Shown: in pieces, positions 1-7,594 of the stretch
Layout: every line of letters starts with the position of its first letter
Position numbering within the stretch: position 1 is the stretch's first letter
Assembly: GCA_965365445.1 (NCBI GenBank)
Contig: CBDUBS010000002.1
Coordinates: forward strand, 1-61,139
Source of the DNA: CBDUBS01 sp965365445
GTDB taxonomy: Bacteria; Bacteroidota; Rhodothermia; Rhodothermales; DASSAV01
Length of the DNA stretch: 61,139 nt
Direction of reading: 5' to 3'
The notes under the pieces: model-generated
What the model saw: only the letters and a program-made list of their open reading frames with translations
What the model was told of the DNA's origin: nothing
Database searches by the model: none
Position numbers and translations under genes: made by a program

Positions 1-509
1 GCTTTGGCCTCTGCAGCGGCGCGGGCAGCTTCTTCCTGCGCCCGCCGCTTGTTCTCCGCCTCGGCACGCTCCCGTTCGGCGGCTTCCGAGCGCATTTTCA
101 CTTCCTGCTCCGCCACCTGTTTCCGCTCTATTTCCAGCGACTGCCGTTTCCGCTCGGAGGCGGTCATTTTCGCGGCGGTGCCTTTTTGCGCTCTGGCCGC
201 CCGATGCGATTCGACGGCGGATGCAATTTCCTCCTCCGAACGCCCCTTACGGCGCAATGCATTCGCAAGCAGGAGACCGTGCTTGCTCAGGATATTCCGC
301 ACCGTATCGGTCGGCTGCGCGCCCTCCGAGAGCCAGTACAGAATCCGGTCCTCCTTGAGCGTGACGACTGCCGGCTCCTGGATCACTTCATAGCGGCCCA
401 GGTCCTCGATGAACCGACCGTCTCTCGGGCTACGGCTATCAGCCGCGACCACTGCGTAAATTGGCCGTTTCATGCGGCCCATGCGTCGTAAGCGAAGTTT
501 GACTGCCAC
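1..509 (-). CDS. rpsP: 30S ribosomal protein S16 (3' end beyond window)
   Basis: Structural protein of the small ribosomal subunit. Translation from the GTG at 509 gives VAVKLRLRRMGRMKRPIYAV, the canonical S16 N-terminus, followed by the conserved DGRFIEDLGRYEV block and a DRILYWLSEGAQPTDTVRNI block. An ATG nine codons later would remove the conserved first strand, so GTG is chosen. The S16 core ends near residue 85. The reading frame then stays open to the window edge (169 codons visible) as a Lys/Glu/Ala-rich, probably coiled-coil tail. E. coli S16 is only about 80 residues; long tails are typical of Bacteroidota S16. It lies 86 bp downstream of ffh on the same strand, a common ffh-rpsP arrangement. 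The stop codon is not in the window. Confidence 0.93.
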   Translation of the reverse strand, partial: MAVKLRLRRMGRMKRPIYAVVAADSRSPRDGRFIEDLGRYEVIQEPAVVTLKEDRILYWLSEGAQPTDTVRNILSKHGLLLANALRRKGRSEEEIASAVESHRAARAQKGTAAKMTASERKRQSLEIERKQVAEQEVKMRSEAAERERAEAENKRRAQEEAARAAAEAK

Positions 510-595
510 GTTTTTCGATGCTGATTGTGTACGTTGATTCCTGTCGTGCTACGGACTCCATCGAGGCCGCAGGTACTGCTTCCGTCGTTCCTATG

Positions 596-1945
596 TTAAC
601 GGCCCCCGAGAAAGGAAGACAGATCAACCGACCTTCCTTTTCCCATGAGCTTGGTCATCGTCTTCATCATTTTCTTCATCTCGCGAAATTGCTTGAGCAG
701 CTGATTGATATCGCTGACATCAACACCGCTACCCTGAGCAATGCGCCTCCTTCGGCTGCCGTTGAGCACATCCGGATTCTGGCGTTCCTCCGGCGTCATG
801 GACTGGATCATGGCCTCGATGTGCTTGAACGCATCATCGTCCACGTCGAGTTCGCGAACTTGCCGCCCTATACCGGGGATCATGCCCAGCAAATCTTTGA
901 GCGACCCCATCTTCTTGATGCGCTGCAACTGATCGAGGAAGTCCTCCAGGTTGAACTCCTCCGACCGTATTTTCTTCTGAAGCTTCTCCGCCTGCTTTTC
1001 GTCGAACTGCTCCTGCGCTTTTTCCACGAAGGAGACCACGTCTCCCATGCCCAGGATGCGCTGCGCCATCCTGTCCGGGAAAAAGGGGGTCAACGCATCG
1101 ACTTTTTCGCCCGTAGAGGCAAATTTGATCGGTTTGTTAACGACGGATCGTATGGAAAGCGCCGCCCCTCCGCGCGTATCCCCATCGAGCTTCGTCAATA
1201 CGACGCCGCTGAAGTCGAGCCGTTTGTTGAACTCCAGGGCCGTATTAACGGCGTCCTGTCCGGTCATGCTATCCACGACGAACAGGATTTCGTTCGGCTT
1301 TACGGCGGTCTTAATGTTCTCGACTTCCTGCATCATCCGTTCATCGACATGCAGGCGTCCCGCCGTGTCGATGATCAGGATGTCCCGAGCGTTTTTGCGC
1401 GCCTGGGCTACCGCCTCCGTGGCAACACGCACGGCGTCCTGGACGATGGTTCCGTTTTCCTCAACCGAGTAAACCGGAATGCGCAAGCCGCCGGCAAGCG
1501 TTTTGAGCTGGTCTACGGCAGCGGGCCGGTAGACATCCGCCGCCGCCAACATCGGCGCGCGGCCTTTGCCTTTGTAAAAAGCGGCCAGCTTGGCGCAAAA
1601 CGTCGTCTTTCCAGAACCCTGAAGGCCCGCTACGAGAATAACGGTCGGCGGTTTTTGCGCGAGTTCGATCCCGACGTGCTCCTCACCCAGAAAATGCACG
1701 AGCTCGTCGTACACGATCTTGACGAGCTGCTGCCCGGGTGACACCGAGGTAAGTACTTTATCCCCGATGGTTTTTTCCTTTACCCTGTCCGTGAACTCAC
1801 GCGCAACCTGATAATTGACGTCCGCATCGAGGAGAGCCCGACGGATCTCACGCATCGTCTGAGCTATGTTGAGCTCATTGATGCGGCCCTGCCCCGTAAC
1901 GTTCTTAAGGGCATCTTCGAGTTTTTCTGAAAGGCTCTCAAACAT
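596..1945 (-). CDS. ffh: Signal recognition particle protein Ffh
   Basis: SRP GTPase that binds signal peptides with the SRP RNA and delivers nascent membrane proteins to FtsY. The 449 residues match the usual length. An N-terminal four-helix N domain is followed by a G domain with P-loop GLQGSGKTT (107-115), a DTAGR motif, TKLDGD, and then a C-terminal methionine-rich M domain (IKKMGSLKDLLGMIPG, MIQSMTPEER, MKKMMKTMTKLMGK). The ATG at 1945 gives the standard MFESLSEKLEDALKNVTGQG start. It is probably co-transcribed with rpsP downstream. No SRP RNA gene was recognised in the window. Confidence 0.97.
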   Translation of the reverse strand: MFESLSEKLEDALKNVTGQGRINELNIAQTMREIRRALLDADVNYQVAREFTDRVKEKTIGDKVLTSVSPGQQLVKIVYDELVHFLGEEHVGIELAQKPPTVILVAGLQGSGKTTFCAKLAAFYKGKGRAPMLAAADVYRPAAVDQLKTLAGGLRIPVYSVEENGTIVQDAVRVATEAVAQARKNARDILIIDTAGRLHVDERMMQEVENIKTAVKPNEILFVVDSMTGQDAVNTALEFNKRLDFSGVVLTKLDGDTRGGAALSIRSVVNKPIKFASTGEKVDALTPFFPDRMAQRILGMGDVVSFVEKAQEQFDEKQAEKLQKKIRSEEFNLEDFLDQLQRIKKMGSLKDLLGMIPGIGRQVRELDVDDDAFKHIEAMIQSMTPEERQNPDVLNGSRRRRIAQGSGVDVSDINQLLKQFREMKKMMKTMTKLMGKGRSVDLSSFLGGR

Positions 1946-1990
1946 GATTCGTCGGACGTAACTTCAATCGGGCACTACTGTACATTCATC

Positions 1991-2092
1991 GCGCTGTGCG
2001 GAAGGGCACAGATGGGATAATGTACGAATTGCGCCGTCTATTTCAAACGCGCTTATACGTGCTTCATGCACTCCGGTGCCCTTCCGTAGCGC
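1991..2092. repeat. Long-range imperfect inverted repeat at the 3' end of the CMD-family gene
   Basis: Arms cggaagggcac (1999-2009) and gtgcccttccg (2076-2086) are perfectly complementary over 11 bp. After a small asymmetric bulge they extend with gcgct (1991-1995) and agcgc (2088-2092). The 66-nt spacer has no obvious gene. The right arm lies in the last codons of the carboxymuconolactone-decarboxylase-type gene and the left arm in the gap before ffh. No T-tract follows on the minus strand, so it is not a classical terminator. It could stabilise the 3' end of the transcript, or be chance. Confidence 0.4.
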
Positions 2093-2468
2093 CGGTTGAT
2101 ACGGATTCGCGGTTCCTCAACAAATCCAGCGTCTCGACGGCATGGCGCAGGTGCGGGATGACGATGGAACCACCCACGACGAGGCCGACATGGAGCGCAT
2201 CCTCCAGCTCTTGATCCGAATATCCGGCCTCAACGCATTGAATGAGATGATAATCGATACAATCGTTGCACCTTAGCACCGTGGACGCCACGAGGCCGAG
2301 CAGTTCCTTAACATTTGCCGGCAGAGCGCCGTCCCGATAGGCCGCCGAATCCAGGCTGAAAAAACGCCGGGTGCCGAGGTGGCTTTTTTCATTCAAGATT
2401 CGGTTATTCATACGGGTACGGTAGGCTTCGTACTCCGTTAACCTGTCCTGCGGGTCCGTGTTGCTCAT
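2064..2468 (-). CDS. Carboxymuconolactone decarboxylase family protein (AhpD-like)
   Basis: Small helical protein of the CMD/AhpD superfamily, 134 residues from the ATG at 2468 (MSNTDPQDRL). The hallmark CxxC is seen as RCNDCIDYHL, followed by the family segment QELEDALHVGLVVGGSIVIPHLRHAV. In AhpD the cysteines are redox-active in peroxide defence, but many CMD proteins have no assigned substrate, so only the fold is called. A longer in-frame reading up to 2597 would overlap the divergent cyclo-ligase gene and adds unrelated residues. The ATG at 2468 leaves 20 bp to the divergent start at 2489, so the two promoters must overlap the opposing coding regions. Confidence 0.8.
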   Translation of the reverse strand: MSNTDPQDRLTEYEAYRTRMNNRILNEKSHLGTRRFFSLDSAAYRDGALPANVKELLGLVASTVLRCNDCIDYHLIQCVEAGYSDQELEDALHVGLVVGGSIVIPHLRHAVETLDLLRNRESVSTGATEGHRSA

Positions 2469-2488
2469 GGGTCGTCCGATAGAATGGT

Positions 2489-3148
2489 ATGGATAAATCA
2501 CCCGTGCATCTGCCGGATCAGCCGTCGGAGGCAGCATCCAACCCCACGTCGGCTGTCCGTATACAAAAGGCCGAACTGCGCCGGCATTATCTGGCATGCA
2601 GAATGTCCCTATCGGATGAGGAATACGAAACCGGTTCGTCTGCCATCGTAGAGGCCCTCAAGGGATTGCCGGAAATACGTGAAAGCACGAGGGTGCATTG
2701 TTTCTGGCCCCTGGCGACAAAAAAGGAGATCAACCTGGTCCCGTTCGTGTCATGGTTGCAACGGGAAGAAAAGCAGGTTGTGCTACCCGTAATGAAGCCG
2801 GTTGAAACACCGGAGGGCCCACAATTCCGCCTCGCTCACGCCGGATTCACGGGCGATCAAACCCTTCACTCCAATGCATGGGGAGTGGCAGAACCAATCG
2901 GAGGTGATTCCGTTCCGCCTGCAACCCTTCACGTGGTAATCGTGCCGGCCCTCGCCGTTGACAAACGGGGATTTCGGTTGGGCTACGGTAAAGGATATTA
3001 CGACCTGTTTCTGGCAGACCTAACTATACCAAAGATTTGCCCGGTTTTTGAAGGATGTCTTGCAGACGCCCTGCCTGCCGAACCCCATGATGTGCCGGTC
3101 GATATCATCGTAACCGAGGATCGGATCCTGCGTGTGGGAAAAATGTAA
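2489..3148 (+). CDS. ygfA: 5-formyltetrahydrofolate cyclo-ligase
   Basis: Converts 5-formyl-THF plus ATP to 5,10-methenyl-THF in folate one-carbon metabolism. The 219 residues contain the N-terminal KAELRRHYLACRMSLSDEEY region and the signature C-terminal block DKRGFRLGYGKGYYDLFLAD (nucleotide/substrate loop with the typical G-R-L-G-Y-G-K-G-Y-Y-D), followed by the PHDVPVDIIVTEDRIL end. About 22 N-terminal residues precede the conserved domain, so the true start could be a few codons inside (for example the GTG at 2504). The start lies only 20 bp from the divergent CMD-family gene. Confidence 0.93.
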   Translation: MDKSPVHLPDQPSEAASNPTSAVRIQKAELRRHYLACRMSLSDEEYETGSSAIVEALKGLPEIRESTRVHCFWPLATKKEINLVPFVSWLQREEKQVVLPVMKPVETPEGPQFRLAHAGFTGDQTLHSNAWGVAEPIGGDSVPPATLHVVIVPALAVDKRGFRLGYGKGYYDLFLADLTIPKICPVFEGCLADALPAEPHDVPVDIIVTEDRILRVGKM

Positions 3149-3258
3149 CCTAATGGCCCTTTGCGCGTAGTCCTCTCTATCGGACAATTACTTTTTCGGT
3201 GCTCGACTGACGTTGCGCGCCGGAAGATTATTGAAGCTACTACCCGACACCCATTACA

Positions 3259-3894
3259 ATGAACACCCGCACCCGCAGATCACAGGCCGAGCAAGATCAC
3301 TCGTTATATGAGGAGCGTCCTTCCAGCCTCGAGCTGGAAACCTTCTCGGACGACGACGTCGAAGCCCTGTTATTCGACGAAACGGAAGAAGAACCCAGGG
3401 GGTTCTGGAATCTGCCGACGGCGGCGGGGCTATCGCTCATCCTGGTGGGCGTAGCCTACCTGTTTCAGGAGCTGGGCATCTGGAACGGATTCGACCTCAG
3501 TGTGCTCGTCGGGATGCTCCCGTGGCTGGCCGGCGTGCTGATCATCCTGTTGGGGTTCGGCGTATTGTCGTGGAGACCCAGTAAAAGGAAGAAACGCATC
3601 AAGAAAGGCGCCGGCTCGTCTGCCCGGAAACAGAAAATCATTCTTGACTCCACCGGAGTTCCAAAGGAAAAGAAGCGCCTCGTCAAGTCGCCCGACAAAA
3701 AGATTGCCGGCGTATGCGGGGGCATTGCCGAATATTTCAATCTCGACCCCACGCTGGTACGTATTGCCTTTGTTATTGGTACCATCGCTACGCAGGGCTC
3801 CTTTTTGCTGGCCTATCTGGTGCTATCCTTCGTCATGCCAAAACCGGAGAAGGTTGGTCAGGAAGAGCGAATCACTATCGTAAGGGATATTTAG
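3259..3894 (+). CDS. PspC-domain membrane protein (long form)
   Basis: 211-residue membrane protein. Residues 1-50 are acidic and cytoplasmic. Two hydrophobic helices follow at about 52-72 (AAGLSLILVGVAYLFQELGI) and 80-103. A basic linker precedes a C-terminal PspC domain at about 143-200, with the family signature DKKIAGVCGGIAEYFNLDPT and a final membrane helix. PspC proteins are linked to envelope-stress responses in proteobacteria; the role in Bacteroidota is not established. It is followed after 11 bp by a second, minimal PspC gene, so the two are probably co-transcribed and may interact. Confidence 0.85.
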   Translation: MNTRTRRSQAEQDHSLYEERPSSLELETFSDDDVEALLFDETEEEPRGFWNLPTAAGLSLILVGVAYLFQELGIWNGFDLSVLVGMLPWLAGVLIILLGFGVLSWRPSKRKKRIKKGAGSSARKQKIILDSTGVPKEKKRLVKSPDKKIAGVCGGIAEYFNLDPTLVRIAFVIGTIATQGSFLLAYLVLSFVMPKPEKVGQEERITIVRDI

Positions 3895-3905
3895 CTGAGA
3901 TCGCC

Positions 3906-4097
3906 ATGAACACACCCCGTCGATTGAGAAAAACCCGATCTGATAAAAAAGTAGCCGGAGTGTTGGGAGGCATCGGTGATTACGCAGGGATTGATCCTAC
4001 GCTGGTCCGGGCCGGGTACGCCGTCTTTTCTCTCGTTACCGGCATTATCCCCGGCGTGGTCGCCTATGCCGTGATGGCGGTAATCATGCCGGATTAA
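3906..4097 (+). CDS. Small PspC-domain protein
   Basis: 63 residues from the ATG at 3906 (MNTPRRLRKTRSDKKVAGVL). It consists almost entirely of a PspC domain: DKKVAGVLGGIGDYAGIDPT, then one hydrophobic helix (VSLVTGIIPGVVAYAVMAVI type) ending in MPD. The upstream open frame belongs to the preceding gene's alternative frame. The ATG 11 bp after the neighbour's stop gives the natural domain start. It pairs with the long PspC protein immediately upstream. Confidence 0.8.
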   Translation: MNTPRRLRKTRSDKKVAGVLGGIGDYAGIDPTLVRAGYAVFSLVTGIIPGVVAYAVMAVIMPD

Positions 4098-4119
4098 CCG
4101 ACCCTTGTCATCGCAAAAA

Positions 4120-4226
4120 GGGCGGCAGGCTCCTGTTCCCTGACGAAAAGCTTCCCGTACAAATAGTTTTGAACCACAGCTATGTGGGTGGGAAGTTTAG
4201 CCAGGGTTTTGGATAGCCCGCCGCCC
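4120..4226. other. Four-tier nested stem-loop between convergent genes
   Basis: Four nested complementary segments are visible. P1 is 4120-4131/4215-4226 (gggcggcaggct with agcccgccgccc, one mismatch). P2 is 4138-4142/4202-4206 (ccctg/caggg). P3 is 4148-4156/4190-4198 (aagcttccc/gggaagttt, one G-T wobble). P4 is 4174-4178/4183-4187 (ccaca/tgtgg). On the minus strand P1 is followed by five T residues (aaaaa at 4115-4119), so it could terminate the ferritin-like gene. The extra nested helices exceed what a simple terminator needs. A structured RNA or a small palindromic repeat element are alternatives. I do not recognise it as a known RNA family. Confidence 0.55.
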
Positions 4227-4261
4227 TCTTCGGTTCGGCCGGTGGCCCCGCACAGGAAGCG

Positions 4262-4840
4262 TCAGACCCGATGGGTTACGCTGTTCGACCAGGCTTCCTG
4301 CGTATTGGAAACCGCCTGCTCCCCGATACCCCGATCCAGCGTAAAGCCCTGATCCTGCGCCGTTTCCTGTGCCACAACCATCGGAAGCACCTGACTGATG
4401 CGCACCAGCAACGGTGTGATCTCTTTCAGTTTGTTGATGGCGAAATGAGCAATCTTGTCGTCATTGATGACGAGCCCGAACGTGTGATACGCCGTATAGC
4501 CCATGGCTGCCAGGCTCAGCGCCGTATAATCGTCACGGAGCATTCGTGATACAGGTTGCTCACGTATCTGGTCATACAGACCGGCGGCAAGGCCGAGCAC
4601 CTCGGTAACGGCTTTTTTCACCGCGGACTCGAAGTCACTCCCGTACTCGCCGGCCATCGTTTCCAGCGCTGAAGCCTGCTCTTTCAATACGCGCTCCATT
4701 TCGATGATGATCTGGTTGGCATCGAGGTTAAGCCGAACGGCTTCATTACCTCGCTGCCGCTCCACGGCTTCGAGAATGTGTTTCACTAAGGCCAGCTGAT
4801 CGCTGGTATGCTTCCGAATGGCATCTGATCGGTCACTCAC
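4262..4840 (-). CDS. Helical protein, possibly ferritin-like (DUF892-type)
   Basis: 192 residues from a GTG at 4840. The start is chosen because a strong Shine-Dalgarno (ggaggtg) sits 5-6 bases upstream, whereas longer readings run into the M16 peptidase gene. It is predicted all-helical, with long amphipathic helices such as NQIIIEMERVLKEQASALET and DDKIAHFAINKLKEITPLLV, resembling four-helix-bundle ferritin-like proteins. Clear metal-ligand ExxH motifs are not evident, so the family call is tentative. It lies 124 bp downstream of the M16 pair on the same strand and ends at the structured element 4120-4226. Confidence 0.6.
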   Translation of the reverse strand: MSDRSDAIRKHTSDQLALVKHILEAVERQRGNEAVRLNLDANQIIIEMERVLKEQASALETMAGEYGSDFESAVKKAVTEVLGLAAGLYDQIREQPVSRMLRDDYTALSLAAMGYTAYHTFGLVINDDKIAHFAINKLKEITPLLVRISQVLPMVVAQETAQDQGFTLDRGIGEQAVSNTQEAWSNSVTHRV

Positions 4841-4964
4841 GGTGCACCTCCATGTCTTGGGTAGATAAACGGACAAAAATCCTTCGCTGTATGTCCGGAT
4901 GCTACTCGACGCGAACAGATGGCGCTCCCAGGAAAAGGTAAATTCTAGGGAAACCCCGAAGTAG

Positions 4965-6239
4965 TCAGATATCGCCGGCCCTGACGACGAACAAACGTGA
5001 AGGAAGGAGATGCGCGGCCAATACCGCATTGATGGAATCAACGGTCTGGCTTTCGATACGCTCGGGAAAAGCATCGAGATATTGCGGCGGCATTCCCCGT
5101 TCCGCATTCAGCAGAACGGCCCGGGCCAGCCCGTGTGTCGTCGCCAGTCCCACCTGAAAGGCGCCGGTCAGGGTAGTTTTCGCCGTACCGAGTTCCTCCT
5201 CCTGGATACCCTGCTCGTGAAGGAGGCGTATCTGCTCGCATGTCGCCTCGATGCCTGCCGTCATGTTTCCCCGGCTGAGGGTGATTGCCGTGCGCCAGTA
5301 CCCCGCATGGCGCCGGTCGAAGCCAATCATAGCCGAATTGACTCCATACGATAGCCCCTGTTCGTCCCGAACAGCGGACATGAGCCGGGAAGAGAAGTTG
5401 CCGCCCAGAATAAAGTTGCCGACGTAAAATGGAAGATATTCCGGGTCGTTCTTACCGAAGGGCACAGCCAGCCCTATACGCACATCGACATTGTCTTTCC
5501 CTGGAACCGAGACGGTTGTCTCTCCCGGTTCCGTCTGCCGGTACTCCGCAGTCAGCGAATGCGCTGCGGTTCGAATCGGCCGGGCGCCGAAGTGACTCTT
5601 CAGCAACCCGGCGAAATCTGCCGGATCGAAATCTCCCACGACAACCAGTTGCACCGGGCCATCTAGGAAATGCCCATGGTAGTATGCCTGTACGTCACCT
5701 TCATTCAACCGATCAAGGTGGGCGAGTCTTTCTTCAACCGGAGGTACGAACTGAGGGTGCCGAGGGCTAAACAGATGGCGGCGCAGGGCCGCATCTGCCT
5801 GTATTGCCGTGTTTTCCTGGCTGCGGAGAAGTCCGGCGGCCATCCGCGCTTTTTCCTTCTCGAACGCTTCCGCTGAAAAAAGAGGCTGCTGTAGTTGCTC
5901 CGCCAGTATGAATACGGCCTCTGCTGCACGTGCGCGAAGGGTCCGGAGCGAAAAAGCGACCCGGATTCCTTCGGAACTGAACCGCACCTCGCTGCCGGTT
6001 TGCTCCAGCGCATCGGCGATCTCGAATTGTGTATGGTGCAGGGTGCCCTTGTCGAGCAGGGCGACCGTAAGCGATTGCAGCAGGGCGTCTCCCTGTTCAA
6101 AATCCGGATAGGTCGTAAAACTTCCTTCGATGGTCACCACAGAGTCAACAGCGGTGGGCAACAGATACAGGTCAACCCCGGGCGCTCCGTGTATCTGCAT
6201 CCGTTCTGCGAGACGAGGACGGTTTTCTTGCGTATCCAT
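4965..6239 (-). CDS. M16-family peptidase-like subunit, non-catalytic
   Basis: 424-residue protein with the two-domain M16 (insulinase/pitrilysin-like) fold. It lacks the HxxEH zinc motif at the expected N-terminal position. It keeps the C-terminal-domain R/Y signature (GGNFSSRLMSAVRDEQGLSY) that contributes to substrate binding in the partner subunit of heterodimeric M16 enzymes. Its ATG overlaps the stop of the upstream catalytic gene by one base (TGATG), indicating translational coupling. By analogy with bacterial and mitochondrial M16 heterodimers it should pair with that gene product. No export signal is seen, so the location is probably cytoplasmic. Confidence 0.88.
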   Translation of the reverse strand: MDTQENRPRLAERMQIHGAPGVDLYLLPTAVDSVVTIEGSFTTYPDFEQGDALLQSLTVALLDKGTLHHTQFEIADALEQTGSEVRFSSEGIRVAFSLRTLRARAAEAVFILAEQLQQPLFSAEAFEKEKARMAAGLLRSQENTAIQADAALRRHLFSPRHPQFVPPVEERLAHLDRLNEGDVQAYYHGHFLDGPVQLVVVGDFDPADFAGLLKSHFGARPIRTAAHSLTAEYRQTEPGETTVSVPGKDNVDVRIGLAVPFGKNDPEYLPFYVGNFILGGNFSSRLMSAVRDEQGLSYGVNSAMIGFDRRHAGYWRTAITLSRGNMTAGIEATCEQIRLLHEQGIQEEELGTAKTTLTGAFQVGLATTHGLARAVLLNAERGMPPQYLDAFPERIESQTVDSINAVLAAHLLPSRLFVVRAGDI

Positions 6240-7573
6240 CAGGTCAGGGGCTCGGTAACAGGGACGTATAGGCCGGTGGTCAACCCATCATCGGTGAAGT
6301 ACGTGCGAGCAACGCGGTTCAGGTCGTCCGACGTAACCCCTCGGATCCGGTCGAGGTACGTTGTAAAAAGGGTCCAGTCTCCCACAGCGATGGCTTCGTT
6401 CAGGTGGGCGGCAATCAGGAACGGTCCGTCTCGCCCGAATGCTTCCTGTGCGATCATGTGGTTGCGGGCGCGATCCAGTTCTTTTTCCGAAACCTCTTCT
6501 TGAACGATTTCGGCAAGGGACGTCCGCAGGGTTTCTTCTACCTCCGCATGGCTCTTGCCCGGAGCGAGCATGGCCGTTAGGGTAAACAGGCCCGGATCCC
6601 TCAGCCGCGCATTCGACGCAAAAACGTGGCTCGTCAGCCCTGCATCCGTAAGTGCTTTGTATAGGCGGCTGTTTTTGCCCCATGCCAGAACAATTGCCAG
6701 CAGATCGAGCGCATCCGCGTCAGGATCGCTTCCTTTCGGTGACTTATAGGCCATTTTAATCGCACCGAGCAGCCCGGGCCGGCGAAGCACGATACGTCGC
6801 TCTCCGTACTGCGGAGGTTCAACCGTGTAGGTCTGCGGTATGGTTTGCGGCGACGCCTCGATTCCCCCGAAGAAGGCTTCCACCTTTTCCAGCACGTCCG
6901 CCCTATCGGCATCCCCGATGATGGATAGGGTAGCATTGTTGGGCCAGTAGTAGGTATCGTAAAACTGCTTCAAAACCTCCCGGCGGACGTTCTCAACATC
7001 ACTTCTCCAGCCGATCGTAGGGTGGTGGTACGGATGGGCCTGAAAAGCAGCGCTCCAGACGGCATGATGCAACCGGCGCGTCGGTTCGTTTTCCCCCCGG
7101 TCGAGCTCGTTGAGAATCACCGTTCGCTCGCTTTCCATGTCGGCCGGGTCGATCAGCGCATTCCGCATCCTGTCTGCTTCTATCTGCAGCGCCAGATCCA
7201 GATACGCGCTCGGCAACAGTTCGTAGTAATTGGTACGGTCGAACCAGGTGGTCGCATTGACGAGCGCCCCTACCCGCTGTAATACATTGAAGATCGATGT
7301 GCCGGATTTCTTGTTGAAGCGGGCCGTCCCCTTGAACATCAGGTGTTCGAGGAAGTGCGTTGCGCCCGTAAGCCCCAGTCCTTCATGACGGCTTCCGACC
7401 CGGTATGTAACCAAAACGGCCGCTACCGGCGCTGTTCGCTGCTCCATGAACAGAACCCGCAGACCGTTCCCTGGCATTCGATACTCTTCGATTCCACCTG
7501 AAGTGCGTACGAACTCCATACCGCTCGTCTGAATGTGCACCAATCCGGGCGCGCCGTTTTTCTTACCTGCCAT
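6239..7573 (-). CDS. M16-family zinc metallopeptidase, catalytic subunit
   Basis: 444-residue zinc peptidase. The inverted zinc motif HFLEH is at about residues 73-77 (ATHFLEHLMFKGT), with the downstream glutamate expected in the ESERTVILNELDRGEN region. The C-terminal inactive-domain region follows (GAIKMAYKSPKG, SRLYKALTDAGL). Start is the ATG at 7573 (MAGKKNG) with agaggg upstream; a TTG two codons earlier is less likely. The gene lies 21 bp after polA and overlaps the non-catalytic partner, so it may be co-transcribed with both. No signal peptide is visible. Confidence 0.92.
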   Translation of the reverse strand: MAGKKNGAPGLVHIQTSGMEFVRTSGGIEEYRMPGNGLRVLFMEQRTAPVAAVLVTYRVGSRHEGLGLTGATHFLEHLMFKGTARFNKKSGTSIFNVLQRVGALVNATTWFDRTNYYELLPSAYLDLALQIEADRMRNALIDPADMESERTVILNELDRGENEPTRRLHHAVWSAAFQAHPYHHPTIGWRSDVENVRREVLKQFYDTYYWPNNATLSIIGDADRADVLEKVEAFFGGIEASPQTIPQTYTVEPPQYGERRIVLRRPGLLGAIKMAYKSPKGSDPDADALDLLAIVLAWGKNSRLYKALTDAGLTSHVFASNARLRDPGLFTLTAMLAPGKSHAEVEETLRTSLAEIVQEEVSEKELDRARNHMIAQEAFGRDGPFLIAAHLNEAIAVGDWTLFTTYLDRIRGVTSDDLNRVARTYFTDDGLTTGLYVPVTEPLT

Positions 7574-7594
7574 GCTCAACCCTCTATGGAACGA

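Noticed and set aside
518..1741. Plus-strand open frame of 407 codons opposite ffh
   Set aside because: It is the antisense of a strongly conserved gene, has no recognisable protein features, and such frames are common in GC-rich DNA.
4120..4226. SRP RNA or integron attC site
   Set aside because: The conserved SRP apical loop and the attC core sites are absent.
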